From NCBI GenBank assembly GCA_031255895.1, contig JAIRRQ010000080.1, forward strand, positions 1-5,807: 5,807 bases of DNA, written 5' to 3'. Positions 1-5,711 of the stretch are shown here, piece after piece (position 1 is the first letter of the stretch; each line of letters opens with the position of its first letter). A model generated the notes under the pieces. The model saw only the letters and a program-made list of their open reading frames with translations. It was not told where the DNA came from and searched no databases. The DNA comes from Methanocalculaceae archaeon. GTDB lineage: Archaea; Halobacteriota; Methanomicrobia; Methanomicrobiales; Methanocorpusculaceae. Both the position numbers and the translations under genes were made by a program.

Positions 1-175
1 AGATCCGACAAGATGTTTGGAATTCAATGTTCGGTGTGCAGATCTACTGCATCCGTTGGTATTATATCGGAAAAATCCATTACACTCTATCTGATCCTTG
101 TTGCCTGTAATTTGTAAAATGATTATCTTGTTTTAAAATTATAATTGTTCTGATAAATATATTAGTTTTAAATAA
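1..175. other. No gene recognised at the left edge
   Basis: This A/T-rich stretch has no convincing ORF or RNA gene. A minus-strand ATG at 80-78 opens MDFSDIIPTDAVDLHTEH and meets a TGA after 18 codons. It lacks a clear Shine-Dalgarno, so it may be another broken start or chance. The edge of the window prevents a firm conclusion. Confidence 0.4.
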
Positions 176-543
176 TTATGAATTGCATTTGAATCGAAAA
201 ATATACCATGAATATGTATATTTATTCTTCACCCCTCGTACAAATGCTCCGTACGCACTGCGCATACTCTCGCACCACGAAACGATACACTTACGTCGAA
301 TATCACCGACGAAATCTATACTCAAACGTTTTGCAAGTTACGTCGATTTTTCACAAAAAGTTCTAATTTCGCTGAAATTGTTTGGGTAAACATCTACTAT
401 TTCCACTCAGTTTCTCTCTTTTCGGAAAGGGAATTCGTTCCTTACATTCGTGCATGGATTCAGCAAGGGAATTACTCCCAATTACAGATGTTCGCACGTT
501 GTAGATGTATTGGTTGACACATTTTTGCTTCTTCGACGATCAT
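176..543 (-). pseudogene. Second candidate decayed gene, family unknown
   Basis: An ATG at 543 preceded by GAGG (552-549, 5-base gap) begins MIVEEAK and stops after 23 codons. The next frame is open for 59 codons (539-363) and includes CVNQYIYNVRTSVIGSNSLA and MHECKERIPFPKREK. The third frame runs from GTG 406 to TAA at 178-176 with one internal TAA (340-338), reading VEIVDVYPNNFSEIRTFCEK and then LSIDFVGDIRRKCIVSWCES. Together they suggest an original product of about 115 residues interrupted by two frameshifts and a stop. The start lies 45 bases after the end of the preceding candidate remnant, as in an operon. No family is recognised. Confidence 0.3.
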
Positions 544-588
544 CCTATCCTCATTATTATTTTCCAAGACGGGATGGGCTCATTTCAT

Positions 589-918
589 CTAATTCAGGGA
601 AATATTGAAATGCATGTGATCAAACGTTCTGGCATAGCACCGGTACTTGTTTGCATGGAAACCTGAATGCAGATCTATGGGGCGATCTGTGCATAAGTGT
701 TTGAAAAACATCACACCGTACTCATCTGCAAGACAACGCAGTGTCTGAAAAGTGCTTGAAATCAACGTAAACAGACTATCTACCACTTCACAAACGAGAT
801 TAATTCAAAAACCGATTCATCATAAAAATCGAACGACTCACGCGTGAAACTGGATGTATTTATGGAAACGTCAAATTAGTCATCTGTAATCACAAGATCT
901 GAAGACTATATTTTTCAT
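589..918 (-). pseudogene. Candidate decayed gene downstream of moeA, family unknown
   Basis: An ATG at 918, with GGAG 2 bases upstream, starts MKNIVFRS and hits a stop after 12 codons. Adjacent frames then carry coding-like sequence: DLVITDD, a TAA, and FDVSINTSSFTRESFDFYDE up to a TAG at 782-780. The third frame continues from about 786 with VVDSLFTLISSTFQTL, LADEYGVMFFKH and HANKYRCYARTFDHMHF to a stop at 591-589. Joined across two shifts and one stop, this would encode about 110 residues. The regular hydrophobic spacing looks protein-like, but I recognise no family. Random A/T-rich DNA could also give such runs, so this is inference. It lies about 165 bases past the moeA stop, beyond its terminator. 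Confidence 0.3.
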
Positions 919-1062
919 ATCTCCTATGAAATTAGACAAAAGCTCATGTTATGACTTTATCTATCCTTTTTCATTGTTGATTTGTCAGAATAATTTCCTT
1001 TCACCAGTCAACAAGTAATGTTCTCCAGAAAAACATTCTCGCAACATTACTCGTTATTTTTC

Positions 1063-1071
1063 AAAAAAAAA
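1063..1071 (-). terminator. Oligo-T terminator of moeA
   Basis: Nine consecutive A bases on the plus strand are a T9 run in the moeA transcript, beginning about 12 bases after the moeA stop codon. Archaeal RNA polymerase terminates at such U-tracts without needing a hairpin, and none is evident here. It is the longest homopolymer in the window. Confidence 0.6.
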
Positions 1072-1082
1072 GATTATTTGGA

Positions 1083-2591
1083 CTAATGCTCAATGAACTC
1101 CATCACCGAAAATAGCTTCTGCATCAAAGGATCCTTCTCCATTTCTGCTCGGTATACCAGCCTTGCCAAAGTAGCATGCCCTCCTTCTGAAAACGAACGG
1201 ATAAATACTTTTGTATCGTTGAGTATTACAAGATCGGCATCATCTGTAATGCAAACCGCATGACAGCAATTTTTCAACAGTAGCAACAAACCCGACAAGC
1301 CGCTAAAATTGCCAGTACGAACGCGAATGTTTACCTTCATCGCCTCCTCTGCAAGAATGTCAAGAACTGGATCATACACCCCAGCAATCAACACCGTTTG
1401 GTCAAGTTCCTCCCGTGGTACCGTAAGAAGTGCCGTAACCTCGTCTCCCGCTTCAAAACCATCAATACCCTGTGGAATATGGATAACTACATTCGATCGG
1501 ACACCTGTCATCTGCACACTCGCTCCTCGAGACTGTGGAATAACCACATATCGATTCCCCATTCTTGCCGCCGCATGCAAGCTGAATTCATCAACGTCTC
1601 CATCAGATGAAATTGAATCTCCCAGCTGTACCTGCACTAAATCCTGAACAGGTCCCTTCCAGCCCCACTCCTCCAATAGCTCACGAACAAACAGACGCAG
1701 AACCGTTTGTGCCGAAAGCGGATAACCAGGCAGACCAAATATCGGCTTATTCTCGACAACACCAAACATTGCAGGTTTTGCCGGCTTCATCGCGACTCCG
1801 TGGAACAGCAATTCTCCCATATCTGCAATTACCGATGCCGTAAAATCCTTTGTCCCTGCGGATGACCCGGCAGACACAATTGCGATATCATTTTCCGAAA
1901 GAAGACGCTTCAAAGCCTCGCGAATCAGTAATGGATTATCCCCTACAGGTGGATAACGCATGACATCAACTCCGAATTCAAGGAGGTACGCTTCTGCCAT
2001 CGTTGTATTGCTCTCCACCACCTGACCTGGAAGTGGCCTGGTACCTGGTAGAATCAGTTCTGCGCCGGTTGGCAGAATTCCAACCGAAATCCGCGAAACA
2101 TTTACATGTGTAATCCCATAGGAAGCAATAGCACCCACATCAAACGGTCGGATCACTGTTCCCGCAGAAAGAATCAACTGCCCCTTTTTGATATCTTCAC
2201 CTGTCTCACGAACATTCGCTCCAGGATTAACCTCTTTCCGGACAGTAATCTCATTCGGATCATTTCCGTCAAACAAAGTATCTTCAACACGGACAACTGC
2301 ATCAAACTCTTTTGGAATTACGTTACCCGTATTCAACCGCACGAACTCACGGAGATGAACTGGCGTCTGCTCTCTCGCGTTGATCGTATTTGTCGATCGA
2401 ATCGCAAAACCGTCCATAGCAGAAACAGGGACCTCTGGGACAGAGTACTGTGCATACAGAGACTCTGCAAGTCTGTGACCCACCGCCTCTACTACTGGTA
2501 TGAGATGGGATGAATTGCGCGGTGGAACCTTCTTAATAATTGTGACAGCCTCACAGACTGTAATTTGATGCAAATATCGTTTCATCGTCAT
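1083..2591 (-). CDS. moeA: Molybdopterin molybdenumtransferase MoeA with a shortened C-terminal PBP-like domain
   Basis: Predicted to insert molybdate or tungstate into adenylylated molybdopterin, the last step of Mo/W-pterin cofactor synthesis in the cytoplasm; methanogens need this cofactor for formylmethanofuran and formate dehydrogenases. The 502-residue product shows the MoeA signatures in order: AMDGFAIRS (58-66), NTGN (87-90), an RVEDT stretch (101-105), GEDIKKG (131-137), PTGAEL (174-179), SAGSSAGTKDF (240-250), KPAKP (269-273) and GLPGYPLSA (286-294). The C-terminal MoeA domain spans about 315-395. Residues 398-502 (VLIAGVYDPVLD onward) resemble the start of the PBP-like domain fused to many archaeal MoeA proteins, but only about 100 residues are present where the family usually has about 200. 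The loop usually KPGKP reads KPAKP. The first ATG is chosen because GGAGA lies 7 bases upstream; a second ATG two codons later would give a 13-base gap. A T9 run follows the stop. MoeA assignment is firm; the choice between Mo and W is not visible. Confidence 0.95.
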   Translation of the reverse strand: MTMKRYLHQITVCEAVTIIKKVPPRNSSHLIPVVEAVGHRLAESLYAQYSVPEVPVSAMDGFAIRSTNTINAREQTPVHLREFVRLNTGNVIPKEFDAVVRVEDTLFDGNDPNEITVRKEVNPGANVRETGEDIKKGQLILSAGTVIRPFDVGAIASYGITHVNVSRISVGILPTGAELILPGTRPLPGQVVESNTTMAEAYLLEFGVDVMRYPPVGDNPLLIREALKRLLSENDIAIVSAGSSAGTKDFTASVIADMGELLFHGVAMKPAKPAMFGVVENKPIFGLPGYPLSAQTVLRLFVRELLEEWGWKGPVQDLVQVQLGDSISSDGDVDEFSLHAAARMGNRYVVIPQSRGASVQMTGVRSNVVIHIPQGIDGFEAGDEVTALLTVPREELDQTVLIAGVYDPVLDILAEEAMKVNIRVRTGNFSGLSGLLLLLKNCCHAVCITDDADLVILNDTKVFIRSFSEGGHATLARLVYRAEMEKDPLMQKLFSVMEFIEH

Positions 2592-2598
2592 AAATATG

Positions 2599-2603
2599 TC
2601 TCC
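2599..2603 (-). promoter_or_regulatory. Ribosome binding site of moeA
   Basis: The minus strand reads GTGGAGAC with GGAGA ending 7 bases before the first moeA ATG (2591). It favours that ATG over the one at 2585, where the gap would be 13 bases. It sits directly beside the sequence GATAGGGATAG (2605-2615), which can pair with the upstream leader. Confidence 0.65.
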
Positions 2604-2624
2604 ACTATCCCTATCTAACAGCCG

Positions 2625-2702
2625 TCAGGATCGGTTGAAATTGTAACAGAGCCAATATAGTTTTTCAGACTCAGGATAGGCAATCAGTTTCAAAAACCTC
2701 AT
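2625..2702 (-). CDS. Possible 25-codon leader peptide upstream of moeA
   Basis: This short ORF begins ATG AGG TTT TTG AAA behind GGGGAGG, with 4 bases between the motif and the ATG. That Shine-Dalgarno is stronger than the one in front of moeA. The predicted peptide (starts MRFLKLIAYPESEK, then an aromatic and cysteine-bearing tail YWLCYNF) matches nothing I know. Its stop lies 33 bases before the moeA start on the same strand, so it would sit in the moeA leader if the TATA element near 2755 is used. It could be a regulatory upstream ORF, a small protein, or the remnant of a lost gene. A second ATG at 2751, in another frame, opens a 26-codon ORF (MRLEEDRTAGSLAGR...) that overlaps it, which is as consistent with decay as with a leader peptide. 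Confidence 0.25.
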   Translation of the reverse strand: MRFLKLIAYPESEKLYWLCYNFNRS

Positions 2703-2749
2703 ATTGCCTCCCCGCAAGTGATCCCGCGGTTCTGTCTTCTTCTAATCTC

Positions 2750-2760
2750 ATATATTATAT
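2750..2760 (-). promoter_or_regulatory. Candidate TATA box upstream of moeA
   Basis: The minus strand reads ATATAATATAT, a TATA-like element. If used, transcription would start near 2725-2728, giving moeA a leader of about 135 bases, long for an archaeal mRNA. That leader would contain the short ORF at 2702-2625 and its Shine-Dalgarno. A/T-rich stretches are common in this gap, so the call is tentative. Confidence 0.35.
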
Positions 2761-2895
2761 CTAACAACATGGTTGACAAAATAGATAATGATTAGTATCC
2801 TTGAGAATCGAAGATAGTTTATTTTTATCAAAGTAATATTTTTGAAATGATCACTACTGTTATTATGATGATTTTGCATATGGTAGTGGTAGTTC

Positions 2896-2976
2896 ATGGA
2901 ACGCGTGTATGGATTGGTACTCTTGATTCTGGCAATGATCGCAGTTCTCATGAAAACAGTGTTCAATCTCGAATGA
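2896..2976 (+). CDS. Possible 26-residue single-span membrane peptide
   Basis: A plus-strand ATG opens a 26-codon frame starting MERVYG, followed by the hydrophobic run LVLLILAMIAVLM and a polar KTVFNLE end. That is one plausible membrane helix with charged ends. An in-frame TAG lies two codons upstream, so this ATG would be the only start. An A/T-rich TATA-like element (GTTTATTTTTA, about 2817-2827) lies at a sensible distance, but no clear Shine-Dalgarno is present. Size and shape recall small membrane subunits such as KdpF, but I see no specific motif and no partner gene nearby. Such an ORF can arise by chance in A/T-rich DNA. Confidence 0.25.
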   Translation: MERVYGLVLLILAMIAVLMKTVFNLE

Positions 2977-3436
2977 ATCCATGATATTAGTGTAATCAAC
3001 TGCTAACCGTCCATGAACCAATATTATCTCATCTGCAGAATTTTCGCCTCTTTAAAGTTGTTTCCGATCTTTGTGTCCCTCTGTTTGGCTGTATGAAAAC
3101 CAAATTTTCTTGAGTTTGAGAAAAACTCAACCCATCTTGATCACTGGTCGCATCCCCTCGTTGCAAATATTTGTGTTATGTCGTTTTCTTCTCTTTCTCC
3201 TGTAATATGCAAATTTAGGCTTACATTCTGTGTCTTGAATAGTGCGATTGGAATCGATCGCTCGGTATATCCTCTCGGTACTCAGTATATTGTTTATACT
3301 TGTCGTGATTGAATTTTTCCTGTGTGGTGGGATTTTCCAGAAATCGTCAGAGGCGTAAATAAAGCAACTGTGCTACTGTTTAATGTGCGAGAAAATATGA
3401 ATTGAGATTTGTGGCAACGAATATTTGCAACAAATT
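2977..3436. other. Gene-poor gap between the moeA leader region and the dnaG stop
   Basis: No complete gene is supported. The minus strand is stop-free for 81 codons (3372-3130) but has no early start codon; it reads SDDFWKIPPHRKNS and later PKFAYYRRKRRKRHN. A neighbouring minus frame is open for about 41 codons over the same stretch (FLENPTTQEKFNHDKYKQY). Competing open frames may be a decayed gene or chance. No tRNA or rRNA is visible. The dnaG stop (3439-3437) is not followed by a long T-run. Confidence 0.4.
3110..3130. repeat. Perfect 8-bp inverted repeat (hairpin)
   Basis: TTGAGTTT and AAACTCAA flank a 5-base loop GAGAA. No T-run follows on either strand, so it does not look like a terminator. 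It lies about 300 bases past the dnaG stop and may be a chance A/T-rich hairpin, an RNA-processing element or a protein-binding palindrome. Confidence 0.4.
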
Positions 3437-4948
3437 TCACAAGGAAATCATCCGAATGGAAACTGGACGACGAATAACTCCATCAAAGCTTTTGGCAACA
3501 ACAAACTTCATCCCAACTTCTGCTGCAGTATCCACAAACCGCTGATTTACCGTCTCATCAATGATAATTCCTGCAAAATCTCCCTTCAGTTTTGGAAGAA
3601 TATCATGCATCTCGGACAGCGAGTAATCACCATAGACTGTTCCCTCGCCGGTCAACACTCGTGCCCTGCCCGTCTGACGCATCCAGTCAGCGTGTTCGAC
3701 AATCGTTCGCGGTTCTGCGACTAATACTGGTTGTTGCGTTTCTTCTGTTGCAGCGACAGGTGGTATCTCATCCTCTGGGTGTTCAACTAGGTTGTTGATG
3801 GTTGCAACCGTTGCAAGTGGAACCTCAACCATCGTTATCTCGGGAATCGACATTTTTGTATTCAATTTTTGTTCGATTTCTGGAACTTTCACTGATTTTT
3901 TTGTTCGAATTGTTCCTTCCTGAGAGAGTTTTTGTGTTTGCACCGATTCAGACATTGTCTGAGGTATTACTGCACGGAAAAGCTGAGCTTTATTTCCCGC
4001 TTCGTGGAGTGTTATTTCTGGAATGATCGTTGAAACCGATGCCATAGTTTCTGCAGATATCATCTCCACAGTCGAGTCGGTAGGATCTAACACCTGCACC
4101 AGATCTGCAATTTCCCCATCATGCACAATCTGTGCACGCAAGACATCTGCCGGAATTTTGTTCCGCAGGGATTTTATAATCTCCTTGCGGGACATATCCT
4201 CCACGCTTCTCCCACGGGGAGAAAATGCCACATAATCAATATCTGCTACCTGTAACAGTTCACGGAGAATCAGATCCCCTCCCCGGTCGCCATCCACAAA
4301 TGCAGTGGCATTTTTTTTAATGCTGAGATCTGCAACAATTTGAGGAATTTTTGTTCCTTCCACGGAAACGGTGTTTTTGATGCCACACTTCAGCAGATTC
4401 AGTACATCAGCTCGTCCCTCAACAATAATGATGGCGTCCGAATCCAAAACGTTTGGTCCCGCAGGAAGTCGCTCTTCACCGATGGATGATATTTTTTCCA
4501 CTCGTATCGATTCGCGAACTTCTGCAAGAATTTCGTTTGTTGAGATTCCCGTATCGTCAAATGATTCAAGTAACAGCTCCTTTGCCCGATCCACAATCTG
4601 TCGCCGTTTGATAACCCGCAGATCCTCAATTTCCTGCACTCTGATCGTAGCGACGCATGGACCGACTCGCTCGATCGTTTCCAAAGATGCTGCAAGAATT
4701 GCCGTTTCCGCGCGATCAAGGGAGGATGCGATGTACAGTTCGCCGGATGCTTTTCCGTGTTTGCTAGTCATCTGCACCTCAATGCGTCCGATTCTACTGC
4801 TTCGTTGCAATTCGCGCAAATCCATATCTTCGCCCAATAGTCCTTCTGTCTGTCCGAAAATAGCCCCAATTACGTCTGGTTTTTCGACAACCCCCTCTGT
4901 TTCAATGTGAATGTGAATAAGATACTTTGTAGTGTCTGGTGAATACAT
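3437..4948 (-). CDS. dnaG: Archaeal DnaG, Toprim-domain primase and RNA exosome subunit
   Basis: In archaea DnaG-type proteins are stable subunits of the RNA exosome, binding its cap proteins and favouring A-rich RNA, and can also make primers; the main replicative primase is PriSL. The 503-residue protein has an N-terminal archaeal domain (about 1-160, beginning MYSPDTTKYLIHIHIETEG) and a Toprim fold at about 170-245. The Toprim part carries the catalytic glutamate in IIIVEGRADVLNLL (E177), the VEGTKIP strand, and the metal-binding DGDRGG (D219, D221). A basic stretch VEDMSRKEIIKSLRNKIP (249-266) follows. Residues about 285-415 are a low-complexity linker rich in Pro, Glu, Thr and Val. The conserved archaeal tail runs from about 418 (DWMRQTGRARVL) through IIIDETVNQRFVD and FDGVIRRPVSIR. 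It lacks the bacterial zinc-binding and helicase-binding domains. I recall archaeal DnaG as usually about 400-450 residues, so the linker makes it long. The start has GGAGG 9 bases upstream. No neighbour overlaps it, and it appears to be transcribed alone. Confidence 0.95.
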   Translation of the reverse strand: MYSPDTTKYLIHIHIETEGVVEKPDVIGAIFGQTEGLLGEDMDLRELQRSSRIGRIEVQMTSKHGKASGELYIASSLDRAETAILAASLETIERVGPCVATIRVQEIEDLRVIKRRQIVDRAKELLLESFDDTGISTNEILAEVRESIRVEKISSIGEERLPAGPNVLDSDAIIIVEGRADVLNLLKCGIKNTVSVEGTKIPQIVADLSIKKNATAFVDGDRGGDLILRELLQVADIDYVAFSPRGRSVEDMSRKEIIKSLRNKIPADVLRAQIVHDGEIADLVQVLDPTDSTVEMISAETMASVSTIIPEITLHEAGNKAQLFRAVIPQTMSESVQTQKLSQEGTIRTKKSVKVPEIEQKLNTKMSIPEITMVEVPLATVATINNLVEHPEDEIPPVAATEETQQPVLVAEPRTIVEHADWMRQTGRARVLTGEGTVYGDYSLSEMHDILPKLKGDFAGIIIDETVNQRFVDTAAEVGMKFVVAKSFDGVIRRPVSIRMISL

Positions 4949-4957
4949 GTAAGAAAG

Positions 4958-4962
4958 CCTCC
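4958..4962 (-). promoter_or_regulatory. Ribosome binding site of dnaG
   Basis: On the minus strand the sequence reads GGAGG followed by 9 bases and then the dnaG ATG. This matches the archaeal Shine-Dalgarno consensus complementary to the 16S rRNA 3' end, and fixes the dnaG start at 4948. Confidence 0.8.
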
Positions 4963-5023
4963 ATGGTAGGAATGAGTTATGTAGTGTGTAACCATAGATA
5001 GATATTATAATGTATCTTTTGCG

Positions 5024-5031
5024 CTTATAAA
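5024..5031 (-). promoter_or_regulatory. Candidate TATA box of dnaG
   Basis: The minus strand reads AGTTTATAAGC here, close to the archaeal TATA consensus. Transcription about 25 bases downstream would start near 5000 and give a 5' leader of roughly 50 bases carrying the GGAGG site. A second A/T-rich candidate, ATTATAATATC, lies at about 5002-5012 and would give a shorter leader. The upstream BRE is not distinct. Which box is used cannot be decided from sequence. Confidence 0.5.
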
Positions 5032-5106
5032 CTAACCGACCACAAAGTTTTAGATGAGATAATCCAGTTACTTCGCACTTAAAATGTGATTTTTGTTGAC
5101 TGTAAG

Positions 5107-5130
5107 ATGTTTTTCAAAAACATTTTTTTT
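5107..5130 (+). terminator. Hairpin followed by T8, terminator-like on the plus strand
   Basis: ATGTTTTTCAAAAACAT (5107-5123) is a perfect odd-length palindrome that runs directly into eight T bases (5123-5130). On the plus strand this resembles an intrinsic terminator and would also suit archaeal U-tract termination. No plus-strand gene ends here, so a function is not evident. On the minus strand it lies upstream of the dnaG promoter. Confidence 0.25.
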
Positions 5131-5170
5131 GATAATGTTGAAAAAATTTGATTTTTCAGTGTTTATTTTG

Positions 5171-5711
5171 TCACAAATATCTACTATATTTTCCTATCCC
5201 AGAAATCATTGATCCCTCGTCTGCCTCAGTATCTGCAAACTGCCAGACACAGTAGTGATGTGTTTGGGTGAATACACTGTCTCTCAGTGTTTCAATCATC
5301 ATTCTTTGCTTTACTTTGTTTATGTACTTTCTTACACAGCGTCTCGAAAAATTCAATATTTCCAATTCCTACACGGATCAGATATAGACTTTCTGCACAA
5401 ATCACCACAGTTGTCGGATCTTCATGATGAATTTCATCGATTACAATAATATTGGGAATCTGTTTTGAAAATCGACCACGGAAGAGATTGCATATGTCTT
5501 TTCCATGTACTGGTTTGCAGCGTGGGAAATAATGAATGTGTCCCCCGTCGTTAACCGATTCCATGCATTGGTGGCTACTGCCGTTCCTTATGGATCTTTG
5601 ACCGGACGGGGGGTGCCTGTAGCATGCCATGTTGTCCCGTGGTTCATCCTTCGCGCCTGCGTATGTGTCACCCGGGGGCCTAAAACACGCGATATGTCGG
5701 CACACCTCCAT
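5171..5711 (-). pseudogene. Candidate decayed gene upstream of dnaG, family unknown
   Basis: Coding character moves between minus-strand frames. One frame reads ADISRVLGPRVTHTQARRMN then GTTWHATGTPRPVKDP from 5710 to a TAA at 5590-5588. It resumes with GTAVATNAWNRLTTGDTFII and AISSVVDFQNRFP to a TAA at 5443-5441. A second frame, open from ATG 5711 to 5292, takes over with IPNIIVIDEIHHEDPTTVV and IGNIEFFETL. A third (ATG 5365 to a stop at 5171) carries RKYINKVKQRMMIETLRDSV. The simplest reading is a gene of about 175 residues broken by a stop and frameshifts. The 5521-5700 part is 56% G+C, unlike the surrounding A/T-rich gaps. Alternatives are a real 139-residue ORF (5711-5292), whose N-terminal half is poor in hydrophobic residues, or a structured RNA. 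I recognise no family. Confidence 0.35.

Noticed and set aside
183..389. Plus-strand 68-codon ORF
   Set aside because: There is no ribosome site, the composition is low-quality, and it overlaps minus-strand segments that look more protein-like.
428..480. Two small imperfect hairpins sharing AAGGGAATT (around 428-443 and 465-478)
   Set aside because: The stems are 4 to 6 bp with a wobble pair, the repeat is 9 bases, and the spacing has no evident meaning; chance is the simplest explanation.
2748..2999. Minus-strand 83-codon ORF
   Set aside because: Its composition is dominated by His, Asn, Ile and Tyr, typical of translated A/T-rich non-coding DNA. It ends in the TATA-like region upstream of moeA, and I see no Shine-Dalgarno or domain.
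3160..3431. 12-bp inverted repeat GTTGCAAATATT (3160-3171) and AATATTTGCAAC (3420-3431)
   Set aside because: Around one 12-bp inverted match is expected by chance in a window this size, more in A/T-rich DNA. The match does not extend and no mobile-element gene lies between the copies.
4371..4910. Long plus-strand ORF (179 codons) opposite dnaG
   Set aside because: It lies entirely antisense to the firmly identified dnaG, is serine- and arginine-rich as expected for a codon shadow, and has no ribosome site or recognisable domain. Other plus-strand ORFs inside dnaG and moeA were dropped for the same reason.
5423..5439. ATGATGA motifs resembling C boxes of C/D guide RNAs (also near 2863 and 815-822)
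   Set aside because: No CTGA D box was found at a suitable distance, so a guide RNA is not supported.
5641..5660. GGTTC-containing segment resembling a tRNA T-arm
   Set aside because: The bases around GGTTCATCC do not form a T-stem, and no anticodon or acceptor stem can be drawn. Other GGTTC-like sites on both strands also failed.
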